This document shows, piece by piece, positions 44,920 to 56,340 of a stretch of DNA of 64,000 bases; within the stretch, counting starts at the first letter, position 1; each line of letters begins with the position of its first letter. Source of the stretch: Sycon ciliatum (taxonomy: Eukaryota; Porifera; Calcarea; Leucosolenida; Sycettidae); the NCBI RefSeq assembly GCF_964019385.1, contig NC_088643.1:15087035-15151034 (forward strand). The letters run 5' to 3'. Made by a program: the position numbers and the translations under genes. The notes under the pieces are model-generated. The model saw nothing but the letters and a program-made list of their open reading frames with translations, had not been told where the DNA came from and did no database searches.

Positions 44920-45160
44920 CAATTGGCAGTCGGTGCGACTACTTCGTCAAGATGCCTAGTGGCCGTGTCCTCTGGCTGAATCGCCGCTTTTTACGTCCGT
45001 ATGTTCTCCCATGTGTTGACTCCGCTAGTCATACCCCTTCCCCAACTTAATCAGTACGTGCACGTACTGACGCCGCTACCCAGCCTGTTCGTCGTAGCAC
45101 TCGTATTCGCAAGACGCCTGACCATTACATCTACGTCTGGACAGTCATATGTGTGACACC
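44920..45160 (+). pseudogene. Gypsy pol remnant: integrase C-terminal tail
   Basis: Readings VKMPSGRVLWLNRRFLRPYV and, in another frame, VRRSTRIRKTPDHYI are the usual C-terminal end of Gypsy polyproteins. They continue the pol remnant on the other side of the TRIM-like element, with the middle of integrase deleted. Confidence 0.65.
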
Positions 45161-45298
45161 GTTTGTCTGTAGCATTTGGTCTCATCTTGACATCATGCCT
45201 ATGACATCATGCCTATGTCATTTCATCTCGTCTGTTATGACTTAATATATTTATTTATTTTCGTTGAGACAAAACCGGGTTTTATCTCAGAAGGGGCG

Positions 45299-45490
45299 TG
45301 AGAGTATAATTATTATTATGTTACTGTGTTTGTTATGACGTAATGCCGTACAACTTTAGCTCTACTGTGGATGCACGCACGCATATCTTTGAAAGTCTTC
45401 TCTGTCGTTGACAGATTGAATCTGGTCAGTTTTTCTACTTCGTGTATTCTAACTAATAAACTACGTGTCTCTTGTCTACCGAACCTAACA
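45299..45490 (+). repeat. 3' LTR of the decayed Gypsy element (candidate)
   Basis: Starts TGAGAGTATAATTATT directly after a purine-rich tract (CAGAAGGGGCG) and ends near CCTAACA; contains AATAAAC as a possible polyadenylation signal. No matching 5' LTR remains in the window, so the limits are tentative. Confidence 0.5.
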
Positions 45491-45555
45491 GTGTTTGTGT
45501 GTGCTATGTCTAACATAGCTGTTCGCTATAATCGCTTCTGCGGTGGGCAGGTCTG

Positions 45556-45660
<105 letters not shown>

Positions 45661-46211
45661 TGTGTGTGTGCCAGCTAGTTCGGTTGGTGGGCACACTTAT
45701 GCCAGATAATGTTGGGTCTGTTGCCAATGAGCTTGGCTGCTTGAAGGTGCATTGTTGTGCCTACCACCTTTGTTGGTTTCAGGGTTAATATACTTTCTAT
45801 TTGAAGTACTCCAAGTATACTTACCTGTTAACCATGGACTGCTTCTGGCTAGATTAACTCTAGTGTAATCAATGGTGCTAATGAAGCTTATACCAGATCC
45901 ACTCTGATTTCGCCACCCACACTAATAGCAAGTATTACCTTCACTGGGGGCAGGGGTAACTGCAGTTGGATCCCAGGACGGATACCCTGATGCCGTTAAT
46001 CCTTCTGCACCTTGTCCTCACCCACTTACTGAGGTGTGGTGATCCCATAAAAGGAATCATTTCCAGTCCACCCTAGTCTAGGGATTTCAGGGGGTGTCGG
46101 CCATTGGGCGGTTCAATAGCCAATTGAGTCATCTTTCCAAGATCCCTTTTGAGTCTCTCTCCCCTCTCCCGGGGAGACCCATGTGACCAACTTTGGCAGT
46201 GAGCAAGCACA

Positions 46212-46284
<73 letters not shown>

Positions 46285-46325
46285 CGCGCGCGCACGGGTG
46301 TGAATATGTGTGTCTGTCTACTCAC

Positions 46326-46628
46326 ACTGCTCTCGTGTCCCGACAGTGCCTTCACCGAAGATCCAGAGTAAGATGTGTGACCTTGCTGCACCGGTCTGTT
46401 GCCAAGACGATAGTACGGAGAGCTTGTATCAGCGTAAACTGCTGCGCCACTCGATCCACTGGCGGAGGATGCCGTTGGCGTGTTACCATACTGTGACTGG
46501 TAGAGATTGCTGCCAATCGCTGCCGGCGGTAAGGGAGGGTGCCGCAGCTGCTGCTGTTGTGGCGGTTGATGTTGTTGCGGCTGCTGCTGTTGTTGCGGCT
46601 GCTGCTGCTGCTGCTGCATCATTGCCAT
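46326..46628 (-). CDS. polyQ first exon, copy C
   Basis: ATG at the complement of 46626-46628, 101 codons: MAMMQQQQQQPQQQ, LRHPPLPPAAIGSNLYQSQ, TPTASSASGSSGAAVYAD, YYRLGNRPVQQGHTSYSG and SSVKALSGHESS, ending at the GTGAGT donor (complement of 46320-46325). It is closest to copy B. A ~100-bp (CA)n tract follows the donor. Confidence 0.55.
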
Positions 46629-47259
46629 CGAGAATGCAGGGGAGAGCACATCATCACGAATATCACGAAGAAATCACATTATATATTGCATGCCCTCGTC
46701 ACTGACATGTGCATGGCAAAAGAGCACAGTGATTCAGAAACCCCGAAAAGGGAAATGATCTGCACTTACACAAGAGTGCTGCTACTGTAGCGCAGTATTG
46801 CAAACACGCAAACATGCCTAGCCAAAGTTTCTATTGGAAGCAATGCAAGATCTGTTCATATGCATTTACCACCTTTTCGGTAGGGCACTGTCCTGGCAAG
46901 ACTATAGTTTAGGGAATTTCCCTGAACGTGTACGACCCTTGAGTCTCTTTTTGACCTTATTCACTCAAATCAAAGGAATAAAAAGTCATCCACAGTAATA
47001 TTACTGGTAGTAGTATGGCTAAGTATACTAAAGTCCAAACGGTTTTCACCCTGAAGGTCGGCCATGCCCGGAAATTTGGTGAATAACTGTTAGTTTGCGT
47101 ATGCAACAAAGAGACCGTTCTACTTAAGTTGTTGAGTTGAGGTAACAATAATAAGAATAAGAGTAACAGCTCGCATGTACCCCATGGGCGAGATCACCCA
47201 TGGGCTAACGCATCTGTCGGTAAAAGAGTTAGAGAAATAAAAACGAGAAATACATGGCA

Positions 47260-47448
47260 TACAGTCAACTTGGCTAATAACGTCTGCGGATATGACAATT
47301 CCCGAAAAACGACAGAATTTCCATGCCCAGAGCAAAGTCCCATCCAACTGTAATACATATAATGAGACTTCGGGTATAACGACATTTTGCGAATAAGGAC
47401 ACTTTTTTGATGCCCCGCCGAGTGTCATTATAAGCAAAGTTGACTGTA
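47260..47448 (+). mobile_element. TACAGTCAACTT MITE, copy 4
   Basis: Same element and site as in segments A and B, with small deletions (for example GGATATGACAATT). Confidence 0.7.
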
Positions 47449-47754
47449 CACACCCTCTCCATTCTGTTATTCCAGGGAAACCTTCTTCGATTCCACCATG
47501 AGCCTAGCCATGAGGAACAAAATATTAAGTACAGAATACTTTTTACCAAAAAGATATTTGAGTAAGTGCAGATATTTTTAGCATGATGAGCTAGTACATT
47601 GATTCACAATGCCGAGCCAAGCTTCTCTGTTTTGAGAAATACCTTCCGTTTCGGCAATGGAAAAATTCATTTGAGTCGAGGTACCCTAAGGTAAAGAAGA
47701 GACTCAAGGGTCATACACGTTCAGGGAAACTCCCTAAGCAATAGTAATAATAAT

Positions 47755-48323
47755 AATGTAGAAGAGAAAAGGACATATGGATACGAGTTAAGAGTAACTC
47801 TCCATCACTGTAACATGATACTTTATACAGTCAGAAAGTGCAATAACTAGGCACAAAACTGACAGAGTACTGAAACATTCGACGTCCTGACACCTAGCTT
47901 CAACACATCTCCGTAGCGCTAACCGACAGCCTTCCAACTTGGAAGGTTCAGAGTTATGGAAAGACCAAAGAGGGGAAGGCAAGCGCAACGAAAACGAGCA
48001 AAAGCTACAGTCCCAACGGAACAAAGAATGTCGATTGTTACTGGACGATGACGAGACCAGTACGATATTTGACAAAGCGGTCTAACTACAATTCGAAGCA
48101 GCAAAGCAGCACACCACCCAACTTGGGTGGGTCATAAATATCAAAGATAAGTAAAGAAAGGGAAGCTTTGCGAAAACGAATTAGGTGTCAGGACGTCGAA
48201 TGTTTCAGTACTCTGTCAGTTTTGTGCCTAGTTATTGCACTTTCTGACTGTATAAAGTATCATGTTACAGTGATGGAGAGTTACTCTTAACTCGTATCCA
48301 TATGTCCTTTTCTCTTCTACATT
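47755..48323. repeat. perfect 142-bp inverted repeat with a 285-bp spacer
   Basis: 47755-47896 and 48182-48323 are exact reverse complements with no mismatch. TAA-rich repeats lie outside both arms (47743-47757 and a longer (AAT)n at 48349-48387). The spacer is homologous to 26,430-26,640, which resembles a LINE 3' end. No coding sequence. Confidence 0.9.
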
Positions 48324-48346
48324 TATTTATGGCTCAACATCCGAGT

Positions 48347-48389
<43 letters not shown>

Positions 48390-48583
48390 CACAGCACACG
48401 TACAAAGGCCAAAGATCAATGCATGAGAATACACTGAAATTAAGCCAAGTCCGCTTCTGTCTCCAGTCAACAAAAAACTCATCCATAAACAATGTCTGAT
48501 CTCCATTTCGACTTGTCTGCAGCTATAGTCCTGACGGGTAATTGTCAAACTTAGAAGTTGCGACTTCGGCGGTAATAGTCATT

Positions 48584-48635
48584 AAGTTGATTGTTCCAAC
48601 TAGGAGCGTGTGTTCCTAGTTGGAACAATCAACTT
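48584..48635. repeat. 22-bp perfect hairpin within SINE-like DNA
   Basis: AAGTTGATTGTTCCAACTAG... pairs perfectly with its complement across an 8-nt loop (GCGTGTGT). It interrupts a SINE body (GGGTAATTGTCA appears on both sides). Confidence 0.75.
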
Positions 48636-48639
48636 CATG

Positions 48640-48755
48640 GGTAATTGTCAGTTCAACAAACAACCTTGATCCAGCATTGGATTGTTCAAACTGTTGCAAA
48701 AGAAGGATCCACAAGCAGGATTCGAACCCAGCACCCCTGTCTTTCCGGGAAAGTC
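48640..48755 (-). repeat. tRNA-derived SINE, copy 10 (partial)
   Basis: Reverse orientation; contains AGCATTGGATTGTTCAAACT and the intact B-box complement GGATTCGAACCC (near 48718). It is truncated at the head, about 100 bp before the Ngaro-type insertion. Confidence 0.7.
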
Positions 48756-48844
48756 AAGGCTCACCACGACCATACAGAATTCAAAAAGGGTCGACCACCA
48801 TTTTGAAAAAATGGCGACAGTGATCGGTCAAATCCAAATAACCG

Positions 48845-49167
48845 TTAACATTCTACTCCCCATGCTAGAGTATAGAGTAGACACACACGCGTGCAGGACG
48901 CGACACACCAAAAGACAAGAGAGTGAGTTTGGAAGAATGGGAATGTCGGGCAGAGTAGCTGGCCTCAATTGAGTGCGCGTTAACGAATCGTGTGGTCGGC
49001 CTACCGAGGGCAGGAGCTGTATATGACCAAGTGGGTCGGCCTGCGCTGAGCAGGAGCGGTTTGTGACCCATGCGAGTTGGTGGGTCGGCCTGCGTTGAGC
49101 AGGAGCGGTTTATGACCCATGCGAGTTTAATAATAGTGCGCGAGAGGCCAGTTACGGAGGAGTGCCC
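48845..49167 (-). repeat. split direct repeat a, terminal copy
   Basis: Same as 49476-49798 except for one base. Contains an internal ~50-bp tandem repeat (GGGTCGGCCTGCGCTGAGCA-type units). Confidence 0.85.
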
Positions 49168-49235
49168 GCATCCATGTGTTTCAAAATATATGGAGTGGAG
49201 TGCAAGAGTAAGAAATGGGATGAGGAGGGTGGGTC

Positions 49236-49478
49236 AGAATTTGAAAGCTGACTGCAGGCAAGGAAACTGGAAAGACAGCAAGCTCTGTTGTGCGCGCAGG
49301 AAATCTGCGCATGCGCAGAGCGTGGGCATGTGATGTCTATGATACACAGCAGTATGTAGAGAGAGCAAGATTGTGCACACACGTAAGGAGGGTTATGCAA
49401 CCCGTTATAAAGGCCAACAGCGAAGCAATGGTATGTGACTGTTAACAACGGTTAACTCCAACATTAACCGAACATTTA
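49236..49478 (-). repeat. split direct repeat b, inner copy
   Basis: Same as 53556-53798 except for one base; includes a palindromic CTGCGCATGCGCAGAG. Confidence 0.85.
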
Positions 49479-49798
49479 ACATTCTACTCCCCATGCTAGA
49501 GTATAGAGTAGACACACACGCGTGCAGGACGCGACACACCAAAAGACAAGAGAGTGAGTTTGGAAGAATGGGAATGTCGGGCAGAGTAGCTGGCCTCAAT
49601 TGAGTGCGCGTTAACGAATCGTGTGGTCGGCCTACCGAGGGCAGGAGCTGTATATGACCAAGTGGGTCGGCCTGCGCTGAGCAGGAGCGGTTTGTGACCC
49701 ATGCGAGTTGGTGGGTCGGCCTGCGTTGAGCAGGAGCGGTTTATGACCCATGCGAGTTTAATAGTAGTGCGCGAGAGGCCAGTTACGGAGGAGTGCCC
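49476..49798 (-). repeat. split direct repeat a, inner copy
   Basis: Second copy of repeat a, 631 bp from the terminal copy; overlaps repeat b by about three bases at the a/b junction. Confidence 0.85.
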
Positions 49799-50634
49799 AT
49801 GCCGACATTCCCATTAGGGCCAGAGGAGATAGCGGGTGATAACAGCCAATATAGATGGTAAGTATGTATTGCACAAGAGCGTTGTTCTAGAGGCATAAAG
49901 TCAGACTGATATTGTGGAGTAGGATCGACAAAGAACGCTATCTGCATCCTAAGTGAATGTCTTTGCACTTACTCGGTGATCGGCTGGACCATGGTGTCAG
50001 GCCGCTCCGCAGCTGTAGGAGCAAAGGTCCTCATGGCCAGCAATCGAGGACATCTGAGAGTTGTAATTTTTGTACTCCTCCGAGGTGTGATTTTTGGCAT
50101 GCTGGGCCAAGCACAAGGAAGCTATCTGCAAAAAAACTGCAGAAAATGGTTGTTGTTTGATCCTTTGGTGTAATCTTTCTTTCTAGTCGAAGCTAGTTGC
50201 TGTTTGGAGCAGAAACGCTGAAATTGACTATTTTCTGCATGTACTCATTCATGTACTCATGTACTCAGTCATGCAGTCTCACTCGTATTTTAGCTCTTTT
50301 TCTGGAATGGATGCTGCTCTGCGCCCCTTGGTGAACATTTCCTGCGCTCGTGGAGCAGCTGAAAAGGACCACTGGTATGTCTGGCTCCTGGTTTGAAAGT
50401 GGAGAGTCGACTTTTGTGCCTTGAAAAAGGAGTAGAGAGCGATAAAGGTACGTCTGTGGCTTATTTTTGAGTGCTCCTCGTACATTTTTGATCATGATAG
50501 AAATTCTCAGACCAAAGTCAGACCAAAGTCAGCGCGATGATGGCCGTACAGTTTTCTTGTGGATTTTTTAGTTGTTTCATCTCGTATCTATGTCAGTATC
50601 GTGATGGTGAAGTGGAGAGGGTGATTTTCTTCCT
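49799..50634. other. region where a tyrosine recombinase would be expected
   Basis: About 835 bp between the RNase H end and repeat a. No frame shows an integrase-like tyrosine recombinase, and all minus-strand frames are under 80 codons. The sequence looks unrelated to the element's coding region, suggesting deletion or replacement. Confidence 0.55.
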
Positions 50635-52250
50635 CTAGGCTTCGTTCGGCCGACTTTGCTTCGTCCTCGTTGAAAAGTGATCCTGAAAAAAAGGTCGATT
50701 CGCAAAATTATGTTGATTTTCAATGTACGTGATGACATGCGATTGCTGGCTATGGAAGGCATCCATCTTGTTCCGGGACAGGGCATCAGCGATGGTATTG
50801 GAAATTCCTGGCAGGTGCGATGCTCGGATCAGGAAATTGTGCTTCACACAGATTGAGTACAGGGTGCGGATGAGTGCCATGACTGCAGGGGATCGGCTCG
50901 TGCCCGTCTTCAGGCACTCCACGACAGCTTGGTTGTCGCACTGAAACTCCACACGCAGCCGCAGCCACTCGATCCCCCATGTGGCGCAGGCCGCGACAAT
51001 GGCGAAGAGCTCCTTGTAGGTAATGCTTAGTTCCAGTTGCTGCGGAGACCAGTCACCTCTGAACCAGCGACCATTGAAGAAGGCTCCAAATCCAATGGTG
51101 CCACTTGCATCGGTTTGCAACTGGAGGTCAGCGCTGGGCATCCACTTCTCTAGCAGGAAAAATGACTTTCCGTTCCATGTTGACAGAGTCTGGTGCCACC
51201 AGCTCAGGTCGCCCTTGGCTGAGGCTGAGAGGTGCAGCATTCGGTGAGATGACATCTCAGATGTGGCCTTGTCGAGGTCATACAGGCGGCGTAAGAATGT
51301 ACGGCCGGCAGGAATTGCTCTGGAAGCGAACGAGAGGTGGCCCAGGAGGGAGGCGAGTTCGCGTTTGAGAACGCAACCCTGGTCGAGGGTGGTAGAGACT
51401 AAACGACGTAGGGCCAGAAGCTTGGACTGAGGCAGACGCACTTCCAAGCGATCGGTGTCCAGTTCCAAACCGAGGAAGGTGATCGAGGACAGTGGAAGGG
51501 CCCTCAACTTTCTCTGTGGCGACAGGTATGTTCAAGAACTGGAACAAGTCCAAGATGATGGCCTTGTGCTTGGCCGCCAGGGAGGAGCTTGGTGGGCAGA
51601 TGTCGAGGAAGTCATCGAGGTAGTGCATTACGTCGGGCAAGGAGCCGACATGGACAAGGACCCAGTTGATAGCCGTTGCCAGCTGGTTGAAGATGAATGG
51701 TGAGGAGCGGAGACCAAATGGAAGGACCTTCTCGTAATAGTACATGCCGTTCCAACGGATCCCGAGAAGATGCCAGTCCAAGGGGGCGACGGGACACAGG
51801 CGAAATGCATTACGGATATCTACCTTTGTCAAGAGGGAGCCCTTGCCGAGGCGCATAATGGCGGCAATTGCGGTGTCCACGGAGTCGTAATGCAGGCTGA
51901 ACTGCCCGCGTGGTATAGCATCGTTGACACTGCTGCCATCGGGAGACGACAGGTCATGTATCACACGAAGTTTTCCATTGGACTTCGGCACAACACCCAG
52001 ACCAGATGTCTGCATGCACAGAAAGGGTGGCTCCGGAAATGGACCTGCTGTTTGCCCAGCTTCACAACATTCGGTCAAATAGGAAGAAACATACTGCATA
52101 TTACGAATAGCCGACAGGTGATTGGGAGAACTATGAACACCAGATATAGCAGCAGAATGGCCTATCGTGAAACCATGACACAACCCATGCAGCACAAAGT
52201 GAGAGAAGGAGTGATCAGAATGACGGTTAAGGAGCCCGGCTAATCGGCGT
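50635..52250 (-). pseudogene. Ngaro-type reverse transcriptase and DIRS-like RNase H
   Basis: RT motifs in order: LGVVPKSNGKLRVIHDLS, LTKVDIRNAFRLCPV, LPFGLRSSPFIFNQLA and MHYLDDFLDI (YLDD is the catalytic box). After a 1-base shift near 51,500, FLGLELDTDRLEVRLP and LLGHLSFASRAIPAGR follow, then RNase H with LQTDASGTIGFGA, ELFAIVAAC, VEFQCDNQAVVE and SNTIADALSR. It copies element RNA into DNA. The single frameshift is the only visible lesion, and the protein ends at 50,635 without a recombinase domain. Confidence 0.8.
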
Positions 52251-52277
52251 ACATTGATGGGGGTCTCCACAGAATGT

Positions 52278-53498
52278 TTACGGAGCAGACGCTGAGGTGG
52301 CGGACTGTCCCCTGCCACATTTGACTTCTGGGTGCTTCCCGCGGCATTGAAGGCACACATGGGCACGATAGCAGAATGAGTTGTTGCATTGGTCCTTGTT
52401 GAAGTTGCGGCAGATAGGCTTCCCAAGATGGGTTGGCGCGCTGGACTGCGGCGGACCTCCACTCCCAGCGCCGACGGATGGAGGCCCTGGTCTAAAGGGA
52501 CACCGGGCCTGGGCCACTGGGTGCACCAGAGAACAGCGCGAACATGGCGGGCGACCACGGCTGGTGAATGACGACTGCCACAAATTAGAGTCGATGATAG
52601 CCCAGTCGTACGACAGTGGTTGGGAGGCTATGGCGCGCCGGAAACGCCTGTCATAACTTAGCCATGCGTCCACCTGATACGAGTTATTTGCATCCAGAAT
52701 AGTGGCCTGATATGCCAGCAAATCATTCGCCCTATCTGGAGCCGCCGCGACAATTACTCTTGTGTAGACAGTAAACGCCTCGAGCCATGACGCTACATCG
52801 TGGACATGGCGGCGCTGGGCCTGAGTTGGCTTCTGTACAAGTTGGACAGAGCGGTTGGCCCCCACAGCTAGCTGGACCACATCGGGCTCCACACCCAGCT
52901 GGTCCGGGAGGAGGTCGTCGAAGTCAATAAACTCGCCGCGTTCAATTCGCCCGCGGAGTTTATCAGGTACAGAGAGCGACGGACGAGCAGCCGGCAGATG
53001 GCCCCGGAATGCATGAACGGAGCTGGAGTTGACAAGCGGCACGACGGCTGCAGCAGATTCCAACTGCTCTACTCGCTCCATCAGGGGCTGGAGGACCTGG
53101 CCGACGGCCTGAGAAACAGCCGAAGCAAGTACATCAGGGACCACACTCAAGGCGGCGGCAGAAGAAACTGACGGCGCAACGTCGGAGACAACAGAGGCCG
53201 TGGATAATGGAGTCCCGGTTGGTTGACGACGAACAGGAGTTGGCCTCGCACGCGCATTACTGCCTGCAGCCGAAGTTTGAGTTGCCGCCCCGGGATCAGG
53301 GACCATATTCAAGGCGGCGGCAGAAGAAACTGACGGCGCAACGTCGGAGACAACAGAATCCAACTGGGGAGATATTGGAGTTCTGGGCGGTTGAAGACGA
53401 ACAGGATTTCGCCGCACACGCACATTACGCCCTGTATCCGAAGGTTGAGCTGCCACTCTGGCCGATGGCGTCTTTTTTCTGGTCGAGAAACGAGCCAT
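52278..53498 (-). CDS. Ngaro-type Gag-like protein with zinc-binding C-terminus
   Basis: The chosen ATG is the complement of 53496-53498 (MARFSTRKK), giving about 406 codons, because the upstream open frame lies in the terminal repeat. The N-terminus is basic and has a tandem internal duplication (SVVSDVAPSVSSAAAL occurs twice). The middle has a conserved LRGRIERGEFIDFDDLLPDQ segment. The C-terminus holds a Cys/His cluster (ICRNFNKDQCNNSFCYRAHVC followed by CRGKHPEVKC) like the zinc-binding motif of DIRS/Ngaro Gag. The frame is unbroken. It would package element RNA. Confidence 0.7.
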   Translation of the reverse strand: MARFSTRKKTPSARVAAQPSDTGRNVRVRRNPVRLQPPRTPISPQLDSVVSDVAPSVSSAAALNMVPDPGAATQTSAAGSNARARPTPVRRQPTGTPLSTASVVSDVAPSVSSAAALSVVPDVLASAVSQAVGQVLQPLMERVEQLESAAAVVPLVNSSSVHAFRGHLPAARPSLSVPDKLRGRIERGEFIDFDDLLPDQLGVEPDVVQLAVGANRSVQLVQKPTQAQRRHVHDVASWLEAFTVYTRVIVAAAPDRANDLLAYQATILDANNSYQVDAWLSYDRRFRRAIASQPLSYDWAIIDSNLWQSSFTSRGRPPCSRCSLVHPVAQARCPFRPGPPSVGAGSGGPPQSSAPTHLGKPICRNFNKDQCNNSFCYRAHVCLQCRGKHPEVKCGRGQSATSASAP

Positions 53499-53555
53499 CG
53501 TGAGAATATAATACTCAAATAATCTCTGGCCGCTGAAGACATGTAGTCTGACGGA

Positions 53556-53798
53556 AGAATTTGAAAGCTGACTGCAGGCAAGGAAACTGGAAAGACAGCA
53601 AGCTCTGTTGTGCGCGCAGGAAATCTGCGCATGCGCAGAGCGTGGGCATGTGATGTCTATGAAACACAGCAGTATGTAGAGAGAGCAAGATTGTGCACAC
53701 ACGTAAGGAGGGTTATGCAACCCGTTATAAAGGCCAACAGCGAAGCAATGGTATGTGACTGTTAACAACGGTTAACTCCAACATTAACCGAACATTTA
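53556..53798 (-). repeat. split direct repeat b, 5' terminal copy
   Basis: The 5' end of the element on the minus strand. Flanking DNA (GGTCGTGGTGAGCCCTGAC) is the near reverse complement of the DNA on the far side at 48,752-48,770. Confidence 0.85.
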
Positions 53799-54070
53799 TT
53801 GACGCTTTGTACGGTCGTGGTGAGCCCTGACAGTGGCCTACCGATTAGGCTACCGGGGATCACACACACACACACCAGTGGGTCTTTCTTGCTACAAAAC
53901 TCACTGGTGTTGTCATTGAGCCACTACCAGTGATATCTTTAGCGGACTGTGTGAAAGCACCGGCAGAGTTACCGCCGATCGCAAAGATGCCAAGCAGAGC
54001 TTGTCTGGGGCCCTTCAAGACGTTACTGAAGTAACGTCTTTTGCATAGCTACAGGAGTAAAATTCTTCAT

Positions 54071-54860
54071 AATAAGCTGAGACTCTCCTTTCCTCCTTTA
54101 CTCCCAATCGATCTCTCCACTTCCACCGAAACTGGGTGACTGCGCTCTACTAGATGGGGATTTGTATGCACAATGTCACTAAAAGCGCCGTTTCGCTCTT
54201 ATAAAAGCTCGGATGACCGCGATTGGCCCATATGTTGTAGTCTTTTGGATGCTGAATCGTCTGGTCTTGGTCCGGAAAGGCTGCGATGCAGCGTTCGGCT
54301 CTTATTCCCAATTGAACACGGGTGAGTAAACGGTCATGTGCTCATGCATACACCAGTCACTTGGTCACCGTGCCAACAGGCTACAACTGAGCCTGTTTGG
54401 GCGCGTTCCTGTCGCTCGAGTTGAACATTTGAAACTTTGACTTGAACTTTGGCGTGAAAATCGTAGCCTGCAGGCACGTTGACCAGACGACTGGTGTACG
54501 AATGAGTACGTGACCCCTTTCTCAGCCATGTTCGATTGGGAATACTGAGGGCCGAACGCTGCATCGCAGCCTTTTCAGACCAAACCATTCGACTCCGCAT
54601 CCAAAAGACTCAACATATGGGCCAATCGCGGTCATCCGTGCTTTTGTAAGAGCGAAACGGCGCTTTTAGTGACATTGTGCCAAAATTTTCTCTCAGGTAC
54701 AAGATGGCCATTTTGCATGCAAATCCCCATCTAGTAGAGTGTAATCACCCAGTTTCAGTGGAGGTGGCGAGTTTTATTGGGAATAAAGGAGGAAGAGAGC
54801 GTCTCAGCTTCCTTGGACCAAGACAATGCGACTCAGCACCCTGAAGACTACAAAATTAAT
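54071..54860. mobile_element. foldback element with long inverted arms
   Basis: The left arm (54071-54310) and right arm (about 54530-54815) are inverted repeats with scattered differences and a 57-bp extra block on the right. Shared phrases include CTACTAGATGGGGATTTG, AAGCGCCGTTTCGCTCTTA and GCTGCGATGCAGCGTTCGG. A further copy of an inner phrase (GGACCAAGAC) follows at 54815-54860. Non-coding. Confidence 0.75.
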
Positions 54861-55390
54861 AGAGAGAATTTGATTTAACACAAGCATCTGCATGCTGCAC
54901 TCACATAACGAACAACCAGTTTTGGGAATAGGAGGGTTTGTCAATTGCTTTGCCAGGCTCCGAGTGAGTGATAGCTTAGAGCTGTGTGAATGTGTGTGTG
55001 TATGGCAGCTGGGCAGGGCCCTGCTGCGGAGGCTGAGTGAGCCTTATGGAGGCTGAGTGAGCCGTATTGAGAGGCTGAGTGAGCCGAGGCTGAGCGAGCC
55101 GTCTGAGTGTGGATGCTGAATGAGCCGTATGAGGAGCCTGGTAAGCAAGGTTGACTTCCCTCCGTGTATTTACAGAGTTTCGCCGGTAGACGGCATCGGT
55201 GTAGTTATTGTAGGCCGATATGATAATGGATACGGACAGGAGAGAACTAGAACAGGAAACAGGATGATGACAATAGTGGAGTGGGTGGGTTGAGAAAGAA
55301 ATCCACTGCCAATGCGGACACAGCAAGAACTGAAATCAGGAACAGTGAACTTCGAAGAACAATGAGCGCGTGAAAGTTTGTTGGGAACAG
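54861..55390. other. non-coding stretch with GGCTGAGTGAGCC repeats
   Basis: Contains five to six GAGGCTGAGTGAGCC(G) repeats at 55027-55125. Otherwise nothing recognised. Confidence 0.6.
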
Positions 55391-55393
55391 AGC

Positions 55394-56340
55394 ATCGTCA
55401 GGCGAAATTACTGGTCATTCGGCGACACGCATTTTTCACAAAATTTTGCGTTTCACCTGCTGGGAGAGTATGCGTGTACTCGAGACTCATCCTGAGCACG
55501 CTTTTTTCTTCTTTTTCAGCTCCAGTATAGCTGTATTTTTCATTGCAAAGCCGTCCTCGATTCTTGTGTTCGTTGGTCAAACGAAGTGGACATTCAATCA
55601 TGAAGGCAGAGGACATAGGAGCCTGATTGGAGTTTCTCGTGGCATAGGACGGCCACACAGAGACACTTTGGGATTTTCTGAATATAAAATACCGTACGCA
55701 CGATGCTGAGATCAATTTGTGCGATATCAAATTGTTTGTGATCTACCACATCGAGCAGAACGGGATCCAAACACAAGCTAACCGACGGTTAGGCTGCCGA
55801 CAAATGATCCCTGGCTTCACCAGACGCCAGAAGTCGGACACCATGTCCTTTACCATGTCCATCTCCAAAAAGAACTCCATCTTCGTCGTGAAAAGGCTTG
55901 AAATACCCAATATTCAACCGAGATTCGCGGTCTCACCCATTCTCAGATCGAATCATTTTTTGTTGTAGCAGTTGCAGGGCAGATCCCCGCCACTACTTCA
56001 ACAGGGGATGGCTCCAAAGCATGCCTGGAACAAGCCATATCGAGGTTGCAAGCCACCCCTCTCAACAAGAAATTCGAAATTTAAATGGTGGAAGATATAC
56101 TATGAAGAGAATTTCAAAAAGTATGTTTCGCGGAGCGATCGCTCAACCTACATCATTCAAACTTGGCAGGATGGTTCAGACGTACATCCTAGGCATGGAA
56201 CCACAGGCGAATATGCCATAGCTGACACACAGAGCCACACACACAGCAGATTTGTGTGCACAGATACTAAATTAGTGGACGTCGTCATCTTCTTCCCGCT
56301 GATCTCAAATGTACTATGACGTGCTATTTCGCCTGACGGC
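55394..56340. mobile_element. TIR element of ~0.95 kb (candidate)
   Basis: CGTCAGGCGAAAT at 55395 and ATTTCGCCTGACG near 56326 form a perfect 13-bp inverted repeat. Short plus-strand frames (55717-55968 and 55972-56319) are unrecognised and may be transposase remnants or chance. Confidence 0.45.

Larger units (their letters stand above)
48845..53798 (-). mobile_element. Ngaro/PAT-type retrotransposon with split direct repeats
   Basis: Read on the minus strand the order is: repeat b (53798-53556), gag, RT-RNase H, repeat a (49798-49476), repeat b (49478-49236), repeat a (49167-48845). This is the A1-ORFs-B1-A2-B2 split-repeat layout of Ngaro/PAT tyrosine-recombinase elements. The two a copies (323 bp) differ at one base and the two b copies (243 bp) at one base, so the insertion is young. 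The recombinase expected after RNase H is not visible. Confidence 0.8.
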
